Notes: generated by a model not told the origin, from the letters alone. A stretch of 33,593 bases of DNA from Bryobacterales bacterium (GCA_027459465.1 DAIDIH010000320.1:1-33593); one strand, 5' to 3'. Positions 1 through 12,180 are shown, numbered from the stretch's first letter. Made by a program: numbers and translations.

Positions 1-4167
<4,167 letters not shown>

Positions 4168-4171
<4 letters not shown>

Positions 4172-4371
4172 CAGTGGAACGCTATTTGCGTCTGATCGCG
4201 GGAGCCTTCATCGTGCTGAGCGTCGCGCTCGGCTACTGGGTGAGCCCGTACTTTTATCTCTTCACGGCCTTCGTCGGCCTGAACCTGTTCCAGTCGGCGT
4301 TCACCAACTGGTGTCCGATGATGGCGATCCTGCGCAAGTTCGGCGTCAAAGACGCCGTCTGCGCCAACTGA
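4168..4371 (+). CDS. DUF2892 (YgaP-like) small membrane protein
   Basis: This 67-residue protein has two hydrophobic stretches (about residues 7-24 and 28-44) and then a short loop containing [14 protein letters not shown]. That pattern is typical of the DUF2892 family, the membrane segment also found in the rhodanese YgaP. Its molecular role is not established; the family is often found beside sulfur-transfer or efflux genes. The ATG overlaps the RND stop codon (ATGA), so its translation is probably coupled to the upstream gene and it is the last gene of the efflux operon. The cysteines at Cys-Pro and near the C terminus (AVCAN) are visible. The next gene is convergent. Confidence 0.75.
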
Positions 4372-4382
4372 GACTGACTCCC

Positions 4383-4397
4383 GGCCGCGGCGCGGCC
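4383..4397. terminator. Small GC-only hairpin between convergent genes
   Basis: GGCCGC, a three-base loop and GCGGCC form a perfect six-pair stem in the 35-base gap between two convergent stop codons. No T-run follows on either strand, so termination is only suggested by position. Confidence 0.25.
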
Positions 4398-4406
4398 CGC
4401 GAGCCC

Positions 4407-5468
4407 TTAGAGCGTCCTCGTCACCTTTGTCAGCGTGCGCGGCTGGTCGGGGTCGAGCCCCTTCTCGGCCGCCAGTCGCGCCGCGAACAACTGCGCCGGC
4501 ACGATGTAGGGAATCGGCGTGTAGACTTCCACCGGCAGCCCGGACTTCCGGGCCAGCTTCGCCGGAATCGCGATTACGCCGCGGCCCCGGTCCAGCGCCT
4601 CGCGATTGCTCTCGTCCGTAATCAGCATCGTGTCTGCCTTCAGGTGTTCCAGCTTGTCGAGCATTTCCCGCATCGCCGGCCACGTCACGCCCGGCGGCGT
4701 AAACAGGAACGCCGGAAACGACCGCTCCACCATCGCAATCGGTCCGTGCAGAAAATCGGCCGAGGAAAACCGCTCGGCCACGACGTAGCACGTCTCCATC
4801 AGCTTCAGCGCGAACTCGAAGGCATCGGCGTAGACCAGGCCACGGCCCACTACCACGGCCTGTTCCATGAACCGGTACCGTTCGGCTCGCTCGGCAATGC
4901 GTTCTTCCAGGCTCAACGCGCTCTCGGTCCACTCCGGCAGCCGCGCCAGAGTCTCCCGATCGACTCCCCCGCCCAGCGCGTACGTCAGCAGGTAGATGCA
5001 CAGAAGCTGGCCGGTGTATGTCTTCGTCGCAGCGACGCTCTTCTCCCGTCCGGCCTTCACCAGAAACGTGTACTCGGCCAGCTTTGCCATCGTGCTGCCC
5101 GCTTCGTTGGTGATGCCGATCGACAACGCGCCCTGTTCGCGGGCGCGCTCGAGCACAACGTTGATATCGGTGGATTCACCCGACTGCGAGATCGCCGCCA
5201 CCAGCACATCGTCCAGCGCGAGCCGCGCCCCGTAAAGCGTGAATACGCTCGGCGCGGCAAGCGACACCGGGATCCCGGTGGCAATTTCCAGCAGATACCG
5301 TCCGAACAACGCCGCGTTGTCGGAAGTGCCCCGCGCGGCGAGCAAAATCATTCGCGGCCGTTTTTGTTCGAGACGGCGCTTCAGCTTCTCCGCCAGCCGC
5401 AGCGCAGTTTTCAGTGTCCGCTCCAGCGCCTCGGGTTGCTGGCGGATCTCCTCTAACATTTTCGACAT
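4407..5468 (-). CDS. SIS-domain aminosugar isomerase/deaminase-like protein (GlmS C-half / NagB-II type)
   Basis: The 353 residues carry two SIS (sugar isomerase) domains as in the isomerase half of glucosamine-6-phosphate synthase. The first holds the phosphosugar loops ARGTSDNAA (about 45-53), SQSGESTD (about 94-101) and EKSVAATKTYT (about 142-152). The second holds VVGRG and the SADFLHGP block. The C terminus DPDQPRTLTKVTRTL matches the conserved end of this group. The N-terminal glutaminase domain of GlmS is absent, so it is probably a glucosamine-6-phosphate deaminase (NagB-II) or a related aminosugar isomerase, not the synthase. It lies 54 bases downstream of the secretin gene on the same strand, which may be cotranscription without functional linkage. 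Sugar specificity cannot be read from sequence. Confidence 0.85.
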   Translation of the reverse strand: MSKMLEEIRQQPEALERTLKTALRLAEKLKRRLEQKRPRMILLAARGTSDNAALFGRYLLEIATGIPVSLAAPSVFTLYGARLALDDVLVAAISQSGESTDINVVLERAREQGALSIGITNEAGSTMAKLAEYTFLVKAGREKSVAATKTYTGQLLCIYLLTYALGGGVDRETLARLPEWTESALSLEERIAERAERYRFMEQAVVVGRGLVYADAFEFALKLMETCYVVAERFSSADFLHGPIAMVERSFPAFLFTPPGVTWPAMREMLDKLEHLKADTMLITDESNREALDRGRGVIAIPAKLARKSGLPVEVYTPIPYIVPAQLFAARLAAEKGLDPDQPRTLTKVTRTL

Positions 5469-5522
5469 GAATGAAGCTTCAGGATAACAAGCCCTGCCGC
5501 CACGTCCCCCAAACGTCGCGCC

Positions 5523-6941
5523 CTACAGCGGTTCGGCGGGACGTGTTTCACTACCCACCCACGCCTCGTGCACCGCGAAAATACCGGGCGGAGGGATCGT
5601 CAGATGAGGCCGCAGCACGATCAGCGTATCGTCGTGCGCTTTGTCTGAGGTCCGTTCGCTCAGCAGCTTGCCGATGAGCGGGATGTCCATCAGACCCAGG
5701 ATGCCGACCGCCGTGCGCGCGTCCGAGGCGCTCATCATGCCGGCCAGGATCGCCGACTGGCCTTCCCGCATCCGCACCGTGCCCTTGTATTCCCGGTCGG
5801 AGATGATTGGCAATCCGCTCGCCGCCGTGCCGGCGAGAAGCTGAAAGGACGCTTCGACGTCGAGCGTGACTTCATCGATCCCGTGCACGTGCGGCGTGAT
5901 CTTCAGCACAAGGCCGAGGTCCTGAAACTGCACCGTCGGCGGCGGCGTGTAAACCGGGCCGGTGCCAGTCACCTGGCCGACGTAAGCGTTCGTTACCACG
6001 GGGTATTTCGTCCCGATCTTCAATGTCGCCGGCTGCCCGTCGCTCGCCAGCAGTTCGGCATGGTCCAGGGTGTTTGTAATCGACCGGCTTGCCGTGGCCC
6101 ATAGCGTGGCGCTGGTCAGACCGATGCCGATGAACGTCGTTCCTCCGCCGAAGGTCAAAAATCCAGAGACAGCCGAGGACAACGGCGAGCCGAGCAGGTT
6201 CGCGCCGTTGCCGAGAAAATCGACGATCGGGAATGAGGCGGGCAGCGACAGCCCGTAGTGCGTCGCCACGTCCGACGTCGTTGTCATCAGTTCCACGTCC
6301 ACCTCCACCTGCGGGCGCGGCCGCATCAGATCTTCGGCCAGTAGCTGGGCGGTCCGCACTTTGCCTTCGGTGTCGCGGATGAGCAGCATCCGTTTGTCGG
6401 GGTCGGCCATCAGGCGCCGGATATCCATCGAAGACCGCACCGCGTTCGCGATCTCCTGAATCTCCTGCGGCGTGACCCCTTCCGGAATCGGCACCGCGAC
6501 GGCGATCATGCGGGCGTAAAGCTGCCTCTTCTGCGCCGTGTCCCGCGCCACCAGGATCACATGCTCGGCCATCGGCGCCACGAAAGAATCGGTGGCGGCT
6601 TCGAGCAGGCGCAGCGTCGAGCGCGCGTCTTGCTGATCCACGTAAAAGCGGACGTCGGCCGTGGGCTGGTATTCGCGGTCGAAGACGACACGCAAACCGA
6701 GCGACTGCGCCACCTGCTCGAAGAGCGTGCGGCTGTCGGCCTTAAGGTGGTAATCGTGTTTGCCGGGCGGCAACTTCAGCTCAGGCGCCGGTTGGGGCCG
6801 CCGGGCTTCGGCTAATTCCTGGCCCGAGATACTGCCAATGACGCCGGGCACGGCCACGGCGATGTTCGGGCGTAGGGCGGAAGGCGGCTGCCCAGAAACC
6901 GCCGTGCAGACACACACTAACGCCCAAGGCCAAAACCTCAC
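5523..6941 (-). CDS. Secretin-like outer-membrane protein (GspD/PilQ superfamily), orphan
   Basis: From the GTG at 6941 the product is 472 residues, starting with a signal-peptide-like run (RFWPWALVCVCTAVSG). An STN/N-domain-like segment follows (KADSRTLFEQVAQSLGLRVV), then a secretin N1-like region, then the C-terminal secretin barrel domain: VEVDVELMTTTS, the glycine-rich gate region, VQFQDLGLVLKITPHVHG, and the late block GILGLMDIPLIGKLLSER followed by LIVLRPHLT. An ATG at 7028 in the same frame would overlap the divergent gene at 7006 and add residues before the signal peptide, so 6941 is preferred. Secretins form gated outer-membrane channels for type II secretion, pili or phage-like export. 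No other secretion or pilus gene is near, so the partner system is unknown. Confidence 0.85.
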   Translation of the reverse strand: MRFWPWALVCVCTAVSGQPPSALRPNIAVAVPGVIGSISGQELAEARRPQPAPELKLPPGKHDYHLKADSRTLFEQVAQSLGLRVVFDREYQPTADVRFYVDQQDARSTLRLLEAATDSFVAPMAEHVILVARDTAQKRQLYARMIAVAVPIPEGVTPQEIQEIANAVRSSMDIRRLMADPDKRMLLIRDTEGKVRTAQLLAEDLMRPRPQVEVDVELMTTTSDVATHYGLSLPASFPIVDFLGNGANLLGSPLSSAVSGFLTFGGGTTFIGIGLTSATLWATASRSITNTLDHAELLASDGQPATLKIGTKYPVVTNAYVGQVTGTGPVYTPPPTVQFQDLGLVLKITPHVHGIDEVTLDVEASFQLLAGTAASGLPIISDREYKGTVRMREGQSAILAGMMSASDARTAVGILGLMDIPLIGKLLSERTSDKAHDDTLIVLRPHLTIPPPGIFAVHEAWVGSETRPAEPL

Positions 6942-7005
6942 ATGAGGTATGACGGCGCATCCCCGTCCGGCGTGCAGGCCGCTACCATGAAAGAAGTCCT
7001 CGCCC

Positions 7006-8358
7006 ATGCGCGTACTTCTAATATCCACGTATGACCTTGGCCATCAGCCGTTTGGGCTCGCGTCCCCGGCCGCGTGGCTGCGCAAGCGCGGCCATGAGGT
7101 GGACTGCGCTGACGCAAGCCTCGCGCCGGTTTCCCCAGAAGCTCTTCAGGGCGCCGGGCTGATCGCCTTCTTTCTGCCGATGCACACCGCGACCAGGCTT
7201 GCCGTCCCGCTGATTGAGCGCGCCCGTCGGGTGAATCCCTCGGCACGGCTGTGTTGCTTCGGCCTCTACGCTGCTCTGAATCGCGAGCACCTGCACTCGC
7301 TCGGGGTCGACGCTTGCTTCGCCGGCGAATTCGAAGCCGCACTCGCCGATTTCGCCGACGGCTCCCTCGTGCCCGAGCCGGCGCCATTGGCCCGCCAGCG
7401 GTTTCTGACGCCGGACCGCTCTACGCTCCCTCCGCTGCGTGTCTACCCGCAACTGGTGACCGGAAGCGGTTCGATCGTGGCGGGCTACACGGAGGCTTCG
7501 CGCGGCTGCAAGCACCTCTGCCGCCACTGCCCGATCGTACCCGTATATCGCGGCGCGTTTCGCGTCGTCTCCGCCGGTGTCGTGCTCGCCGATATTCGCC
7601 AGCAGGTGGAAGCCGGGGCTCGCCACATCACCTTCGGCGATCCGGATTTTCTGAACGGGCCGGCCCACGCGCGGCGCATCGTGGAGCGGCTTCATCAGGA
7701 GTTCCCGGATCTTACGTACGACGTGACCATCAAGATCGAGCATCTACTGAAGCACCGTGGAATGTTGCCCGTGCTGCGCGAGACGGGCTGCGTGTTTGTG
7801 ACCAGCGCGGTGGAATCGCTCGACGATGCCGTGCTCGGCAAACTGGAAAAGGGCCACACACGGGCGGATTTTTTCGCGGCCGCGGAGTTGATGCGGGAAG
7901 CGGACCTTGCGCTGTCTCCGACGTTCATCCCTTTTACTCCCTGGACGACGGCCGCCTCGTATTGCGACTTGCTCGCCTCGCTGCACGAGTTGGAAATGGT
8001 GGAGAACACCGCGCCGATTCAGCTTGCGTTGCGGCTGCTGATTCCGGCGCATTCGCTGCTGCTCGAGCTAAGCGACGTTGCGGCCTGCATCGAGAGGTTC
8101 GATTCCCCGGCGCTGCTCTACCGCTGGAAGCATCCGGATCCTTCGATGGACTGGCTGGCGGCGAGCGCCATCCAGACGGTGCAGGACGCGCAGCGGGAGC
8201 GGCTTTCGCGCCGCGAGATATTCGAGCGTCTGTGGAGGCTGGCGCACGGGGAGGCCATCGCTGAGCCGCCGCGCCCCGCTCGCGCGACAATCCCGTATCT
8301 CGAAGAGCCTTGGTACTGTTGAGCCGAACCCGCTGACGAGCAGTTGGCTCGTATCTGA
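7006..8358 (+). CDS. Radical SAM selenoprotein with Cys-Sec-Ala-Glu-Pro tail (TGA 8320-8322 read as selenocysteine)
   Basis: Residues 1-130 form a Rossmann-like, cobalamin-binding-type domain (MRVLLISTYDLG onward) without the classical DxHxxG histidine motif. The radical SAM core follows, with the [4Fe-4S] cysteines in CKHLCRHC (Cys168, Cys172, Cys175; CxxxCxxC). The conventional frame ends at residue 438 with EEPWYC and a TGA. The next codons in the same frame are Ala-Glu-Pro, then eight more to a TGA at 8356-8358. From recall, one radical SAM family is named for a CUAEP/CCAEP tail; the match at exactly this stop makes readthrough with selenocysteine at residue 439 the best reading (450 residues in all). 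A SECIS-like hairpin starts 13 bases after the TGA. The adjacent Cys-Sec pair on a flexible tail suggests a redox or metal/substrate-handling role. The ATP-grasp gene starts 5 bases after the extended stop. The substrate is unknown. Confidence 0.85.
8320..8352 (+). promoter_or_regulatory. Selenocysteine TGA codon and putative bacterial SECIS element
   Basis: TGA at 8320-8322 is followed after 13 bases by ACGAGC (8336-8341), loop AGTTG (8342-8346) and GCTCGT (8347-8352). This is a perfect six-pair stem with a five-base loop, 17 nt in all, carrying a G among the first loop bases followed by U in RNA. Size, spacing and loop G/U resemble the minimal SelB-binding hairpin known from E. coli fdhF. 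The hairpin lies partly in the readthrough codons and ends 11 bases before the ATP-grasp ATG. Folding was judged by eye only. Confidence 0.7.
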
Positions 8359-8363
8359 ATCCC

Positions 8364-9584
8364 ATGCCGAAGGTCCTTCTTTTTGCGGCAACCACCGGCT
8401 ACCAGACGCGCTCTTTCGCGGAAGCGGCCGAACGCGCCGTCGTGGAACTGCGTCTCGCCACGGACCGCTGCCATGTGATGGACGACCCGTGGGGCGACGG
8501 GGCGATTGCCCTGCGGTTCGACGATGCCGAGGCGTCGGCGCGGCACGCCGCCGCTCACGCCGGTAAAGTGGATGGCATCGCGGCTGTGGGAGACCGGCCT
8601 GCCTACCTGGCTGCGCTTACGGCGGCCCGGCTCGGATTGCCGTTTCACCCGCCGGATGCGGTTCGCAAGGCGTCGAACAAGTTTCTTGCGCGGGAGTGTT
8701 TCCGCAAGGCCGGAATGCCCGCGCCGCGATTTTTCCGGATCCCGCCGGACGAAGATGCCGAAGCGGCGGCGGCGCGGGCGCCTTATCCTTGCGTGCTGAA
8801 GCCGCTCACGATGTCCGGCAGTTGCGGCGTGATCCGCGCCGATAACCCGGCGGAGTTTATCGCCGCCTGCGCCCGCATCCGCGCGTTGCTTGCCTCTGAG
8901 CATACCCCCAAACGAGATCGGTTCGTGCAGGTCGAACAGTTCATCCCGGGGCGCGAATTCGCTGTCGAAGGCATCATGACTGGCGGGCGCTTTCGCACCC
9001 TCGCCATATTCGACAAGCCGGACCCGCTCGATGGCCCCTTTTTCGAAGAGACGATCTACGTCACGCCGTCACGCGAGACGCCCGGAATGCAAGATGCGCT
9101 TACAGGCGCCGCCGCACGCGCGGCGAGTGCGCTCGGGCTGACGCATGGCCCCGTGCACGCCGAGATGCGGCTGAACCAGACCGGGGTGTGGGTGCTCGAA
9201 GCGGCGCCGCGGCCGATCGGAGGGTTGTGCGCCCGCGCGTTGCCGGCGCTGGAGGAGTTGATTCTCCGTCACGCGGCGGGCCTCGATCCGGGCGAACTGC
9301 GGCTCGATGGCGAGGCGTCCGGCGTGATGATGATTCCGATTCCACGTGACGGCGTGTACGTGGACGTGCGCGGGATCGAAGACGCGCTTGCCACGAGCGG
9401 CATTGTGGATGCGGTGATCACGGCCAAACAGGGCCAGCACCTGCTGCCGCTGCCGGAAGGTCATAGTTATCTGGGGTTCTTGTTTTCGCGCGCCACCACG
9501 CCTGCCGCTGCCGAGGAGGCACTGCGCGAGGCGCACAGCCGGCTGGAATTCGACATCCAGACTGCCCTACCCGTAATTTCGTAG
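8364..9584 (+). CDS. ATP-grasp ligase paired with the radical SAM selenoprotein
   Basis: The 406-residue protein has the three-part ATP-grasp architecture: an N-terminal preATP-grasp Rossmann part (residues 1-100), the central ATP-binding part with SNKFLARECFRKAGMPAPRF (104-123) and CVLKPLTMSGSCGV (143-156, Lys146 and a glycine/serine-rich loop), and the catalytic end with VEQFIPGREFAVEG and HGPVHAEMRLNQTGVWVLEA, whose acidic residues would bind magnesium. Family members join a carboxylate, activated as acyl-phosphate, to an amine or thiol. The C-terminal part (from about 300) resembles the extra domain of biotin-carboxylase-like and peptide-ligating ATP-grasps. The gene starts 5 bases after the extended selenoprotein stop and has no clear Shine-Dalgarno sequence, so translation may be coupled. 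The two probably act on one substrate; its nature is not shown. Confidence 0.85.
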   Translation: MPKVLLFAATTGYQTRSFAEAAERAVVELRLATDRCHVMDDPWGDGAIALRFDDAEASARHAAAHAGKVDGIAAVGDRPAYLAALTAARLGLPFHPPDAVRKASNKFLARECFRKAGMPAPRFFRIPPDEDAEAAAARAPYPCVLKPLTMSGSCGVIRADNPAEFIAACARIRALLASEHTPKRDRFVQVEQFIPGREFAVEGIMTGGRFRTLAIFDKPDPLDGPFFEETIYVTPSRETPGMQDALTGAAARAASALGLTHGPVHAEMRLNQTGVWVLEAAPRPIGGLCARALPALEELILRHAAGLDPGELRLDGEASGVMMIPIPRDGVYVDVRGIEDALATSGIVDAVITAKQGQHLLPLPEGHSYLGFLFSRATTPAAAEEALREAHSRLEFDIQTALPVIS

Positions 9585-9911
9585 TTACTTCTTGGCTTGC
9601 GGGGGAACGAAGCCCGGAGGAAGCTTTGCGCCTTCGCCGAAGAAATACTCTTCCATCTGCTTGAGCAGAAACTCCTGCGCCTCGGGCGTGCCGAGGTTGA
9701 GGCGGTACTCGTTCATGATCATCTTCATCTGCTCCACCCACATCCTCCACGCCTCCTTCGAAACGTTTTCGTAGATGCGCTGGCCAAGCGGATGATTGTC
9801 GAAGGGCGGCTCCTCGAGCCCGGGCATTTCCCGCTGAAATTTCACGCAAAAAACCGTTCTTGTGCTGGTCTCCGGCACCTGCGGGCCCAACATCCCACTT
9901 CCACAACCCAT
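9585..9911 (-). CDS. yggX: YggX-like iron(II)/oxidative-damage protection protein
   Basis: The family is small (about 90 residues) and cytoplasmic, and protects iron-sulfur proteins and helps iron handling. Here a 15-20 residue extension precedes the family core: TRTVFCVKFQRE contains the conserved Cys of the FCxxxQRE pattern, then LGQRIYENVSKEAW, an MIMNEYRLNLGTPE segment and the terminal FFGEGAKLPPGFVPP. The ATG at 9911 is supported by GAGAGG nine bases upstream. The gene ends exactly where the convergent ATP-grasp gene ends, with the two stop codons abutting. Function is assigned from family resemblance. Confidence 0.85.
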   Translation of the reverse strand: MGCGSGMLGPQVPETSTRTVFCVKFQREMPGLEEPPFDNHPLGQRIYENVSKEAWRMWVEQMKMIMNEYRLNLGTPEAQEFLLKQMEEYFFGEGAKLPPGFVPPQAKK

Positions 9912-9989
9912 GTTCGATATCCTCTCGATTCAGAATAGCGCACGGGGCGTCGAAAGACGGGTTTGGCGGGCGTGACGCGGCCTTCGCCC

Positions 9990-10442
9990 TCACTGCTTCG
10001 CCGCGGCCTCCAACGTGGCGATGTCGAACTTCACCATCTTCATCATCGCCGCCATCGCACTGGGGTGCTTCAGGACCTCGCCAATGTTCTCCGGCACGAT
10101 CTGCCAGCACAGTCCGAACTTGTCCGTCAGCCAGCCGCACGCCATGGGCGCGCCGCCCGCAACCAGTTTGTCCCAGTAGCGGTCGAGTTCGGCCTGGTCC
10201 TTACACGCAACGCAGTACGAGAACGCCGGCGTAAGCGCGTGCGCGGGACCGCCGTTGAGGAATGTCATCTGCTGCCCCATAAGTTCGATGGTGATGGTCG
10301 CTATCTTGCCCGCGGGCCACGGCCCCACGCCGCTCGAACGCAGTTCGCCTATCTTCTTCGCCTCCGGAAATACCGAGAGATAAAACTCCGCGGCTTCTTC
10401 CGCGTTGTCGTTGAACCACAGAAACGGTGTGATCTTGTTCAT
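9990..10442 (-). CDS. PhnB-like VOC/glyoxalase-fold protein
   Basis: The 150-residue protein begins MNKITPFLWFNDNAEEAAEF and contains FYLSVFPEAKK, TITIELMGQQMTFLNGGPAH and ending segments CGWLTDKFGLCWQIVPE and MMKMVKFDIATLEAA. This is the pattern of the PhnB / '3-demethylubiquinone-9 3-methyltransferase' branch of the vicinal oxygen chelate superfamily. Despite the old name, most members have no proven methyltransferase activity; they are small beta-alpha-beta-beta-beta dimers. A good ribosome binding site (GGGAGGA) lies a few bases upstream of the ATG at 10442. It appears to be a single-gene unit. Confidence 0.85.
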   Translation of the reverse strand: MNKITPFLWFNDNAEEAAEFYLSVFPEAKKIGELRSSGVGPWPAGKIATITIELMGQQMTFLNGGPAHALTPAFSYCVACKDQAELDRYWDKLVAGGAPMACGWLTDKFGLCWQIVPENIGEVLKHPSAMAAMMKMVKFDIATLEAAAKQ

Positions 10443-10865
10443 GCCCCGTCCTCCCTTTCGATGGTATCCATCGTCGAGGCGGCAGAGAACGGCGCCGAAC
10501 TTCAGCCTGGCAGAGCGGCCAATCGCGGGGCGCGTGGGTCGGTTCCACCAACGTCGACTATTCGGAAGCTCGCCTGAAGCGGCGTTTGAGGAAGTTGGCC
10601 GGGATCACCGCGTGGAGCTCTTGGCAGATGTACGATATGGCGACTACACCCTAACGTGAGCCGCTCTGGCCCGAAATCGCAGACGGCAGAAGGCACAGTG
10701 CTCGTCTCTGTTCGGGGAAAGGATTCTACCTTCAGAGCCGCGATCAATGCTAGAGTGGCTGACCACGGCCATCCGGCCAACATTTCGGGACCGGCGTGCG
10801 AGCGCTGCGGGCCGCGATTTCAGGGCCTATCGCCGGCGTCTCCAAACTTACCGCTTGTGAGACGC
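10443..10865. other. Stretch without a recognisable gene
   Basis: This 423-base gap lies upstream of the PhnB-like gene and beyond the 3' end of the DUF1569 gene. Short frames exist on both strands (for example minus 10502-10783 and plus 10656-11015), but their translations show no family pattern and no convincing start signal. The part next to 10442 must hold the PhnB-like gene's promoter and ribosome binding site. Nothing else was identified. Confidence 0.6.
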
Positions 10866-11321
10866 TCACACTCCAAACTGCCGCAAATGATGGTCAACAT
10901 GTTTGTACATCAAGATAGCCCACTCGTCCGGCGTCATTTGCCCGAAGAAACTATGTGGATTCTTCGTACACCCTGCGGCCCCTCCCGCAGAAAATTGGTC
11001 AATCAGTCCCCATAGCCGCTCCCGCTCTTTGCGGAAATCTCGTTCGTCCGCCACAATCAGGCTCTTGGCCGTCGGCGAATTCTTCCGTAGCGGGTCTTCA
11101 TTCCGAAGCACCAACGGCTTCACCAGCCGCCCCATCAGGCGTGTGGGTAGCGGTCCCATTTCGGGTACCACTTCTCCCACCGCCCACTGCATACTCACCG
11201 AGCAATGTGCCAGCATCTGCGCCGCCGTCATCTTGCCCCAGCGCCTCTCACTTTGTGGCTCCAATTTTTCTAGGCGGAGCTTTACCTGATCGGCCACCGT
11301 AGCATCGAACAGGTTTTTCAT
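10866..11321 (-). CDS. DUF1569 protein (DinB-like four-helix fold)
   Basis: Starting at the ATG at 11321, the 151-residue product begins MKNLFDATVADQVKLRLEKL and shows the DUF1569 pattern: WGKMTAAQMLAHCSVSMQWA, then RNSPTAKSLIVADERDF-like text (here KNSPTAKSLIVADERDF) and a C-terminal KHVDHHLRQFG. His residues in LAHC and HVDHH are placed as the metal ligands of DinB-like proteins. An upstream ATG at 11375 is in frame, but the AGGAGGA just before 11321 decides for the shorter start. Family function is not established; many relatives are thiol-linked metal enzymes or damage-inducible proteins. Monocistronic as far as can be seen. Confidence 0.8.
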   Translation of the reverse strand: MKNLFDATVADQVKLRLEKLEPQSERRWGKMTAAQMLAHCSVSMQWAVGEVVPEMGPLPTRLMGRLVKPLVLRNEDPLRKNSPTAKSLIVADERDFRKERERLWGLIDQFSAGGAAGCTKNPHSFFGQMTPDEWAILMYKHVDHHLRQFGV

Positions 11322-11410
11322 GCTCGCGTTCCTCCTATGAATGAGGGTAACCAAGCCCGTGCCGGAATGGTCCACGGGGTTCAGCGGCCGAGTGTTCTAC
11401 AGGCGAAGTT

Positions 11411-11659
11411 TCACAAAGGACCCTTTTGTGAGACAGTAGCCGCAAGTCTCTGAGCGCGGTCAATTTTCTCAAAATGAACAAAGCCGGGCAGATCAGTCAG
11501 CCTTTCGTCGTTGTAGAGTGCAATGGGTCGTTCCGCCAATCTCCCTTGGGAACGATCCGCGAATGTCCACAGACCTGTCTGGCCTTCAATTCCACCGAAG
11601 CTTCCTAATTTGTCTTCCGTGACCAGCTTTAAGGTTTTTGGTCTTGTTCGCCTGATCAT
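11411..11659 (-). CDS. Small hypothetical protein, uncertain
   Basis: An 82-residue frame beginning MIRRTRPKTLKLVTEDKL and ending RLAATVSQKGPL. I do not recognise it. It is basic at the N terminus, has no signal peptide or membrane segment, and contains an aromatic/charged middle (LWTFADRSQGRLAERPIALY). Codon use is less GC-biased than in the neighbouring genes, and no strong ribosome binding site is seen. The surrounding region (11322-12177) has the sparsest coding signal in the window, so this could be a remnant or a chance frame. Confidence 0.35.
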   Translation of the reverse strand: MIRRTRPKTLKLVTEDKLGSFGGIEGQTGLWTFADRSQGRLAERPIALYNDERLTDLPGFVHFEKIDRAQRLAATVSQKGPL

Positions 11660-11901
11660 CCATACTGCACGACGCCTGTAATTCTAGCCGGAATGGCCCA
11701 ATACGATGCACAGCTTAAGGAAGGCACAGAAATCGATGCCGCCGAGACCTAGCCTCTGTGAGACGGCGTTTCCGGGTCCAACTCAACGAATAACGCGCCA
11801 GTCCTGGATGTGGTCCGAATCGTTTCCGTCCGTATCGTCGCCCACTCGGAAGTCAATCCGGCCGGGGCGCCGAACCGGCCGCCACGGCTCTACCCGGCAG
11901 C

Positions 11902-12180
11902 CTAAGTTGCGGACCGGCGCATATACTCGCTGAGCCTGAGCAGGCGCGGCGCGCCTTTTTCTAACTGGCGTTCGACGGCGCGGCTGTAGCGCTTAAGCAG
12001 CGCGGCGCGGCGCGTGCGGGGAAGGTCGCAGGCCTCTATGTCGAGCAACAGTTCCATTTCCCAAGGCCGAAAGGAGTTGCGCCTTGTTCTTCCTTCTTCT
12101 AGTTCGCGGACCAGACGGCGGAAGGCGGCGAGCGTCGCCGCGGCGTCGAGGGCTTCGGTGGTGTCGATCGCGGATCCCAT
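11902..12180 (-). CDS. Conserved-looking small helical protein of unknown function
   Basis: From the ATG at 12180 the product is 92 residues: MGSAIDTTEALDAAATLAAF, then RRLVRELEEGRTRRNSFRPW, EMELLLDIEACDLPRTRR, and an arginine-rich helix ending RLLRLSEYMRRS. It is probably all-helical, charged and cytoplasmic. A longer frame to 12312 exists, but its extra part overlaps the divergent adenosyltransferase gene and reads like the antisense of that gene, so 12180 is preferred. From recall, similar short proteins with a NSFRPWEMELLLDIE core occur in Acidobacteriota genomes; no function is known to me. Confidence 0.6.
   Translation of the reverse strand: MGSAIDTTEALDAAATLAAFRRLVRELEEGRTRRNSFRPWEMELLLDIEACDLPRTRRAALLKRYSRAVERQLEKGAPRLLRLSEYMRRSAT

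Noticed and set aside
8356..8358. Treating the TGA at 8320 as an ordinary stop with the AEP codons as chance
   Set aside because: Three specific codons plus a well-placed hairpin and a downstream gene starting just after the second stop are unlikely together by chance.
10656..11015. Plus-strand frame of 119 codons
   Set aside because: It overlaps the better-supported DUF1569 gene in antisense, its translation has no family pattern, and no ribosome binding site precedes it.
11783..11936. Minus-strand frame reading like protein (RIDFRVGDDTDGNDSDHIQ then DWRVIR and a stop)
   Set aside because: It looks coding in composition but has no start codon with a binding site, overlaps the 3' end of the small helical gene and matches no family I recognise; at best a gene remnant.
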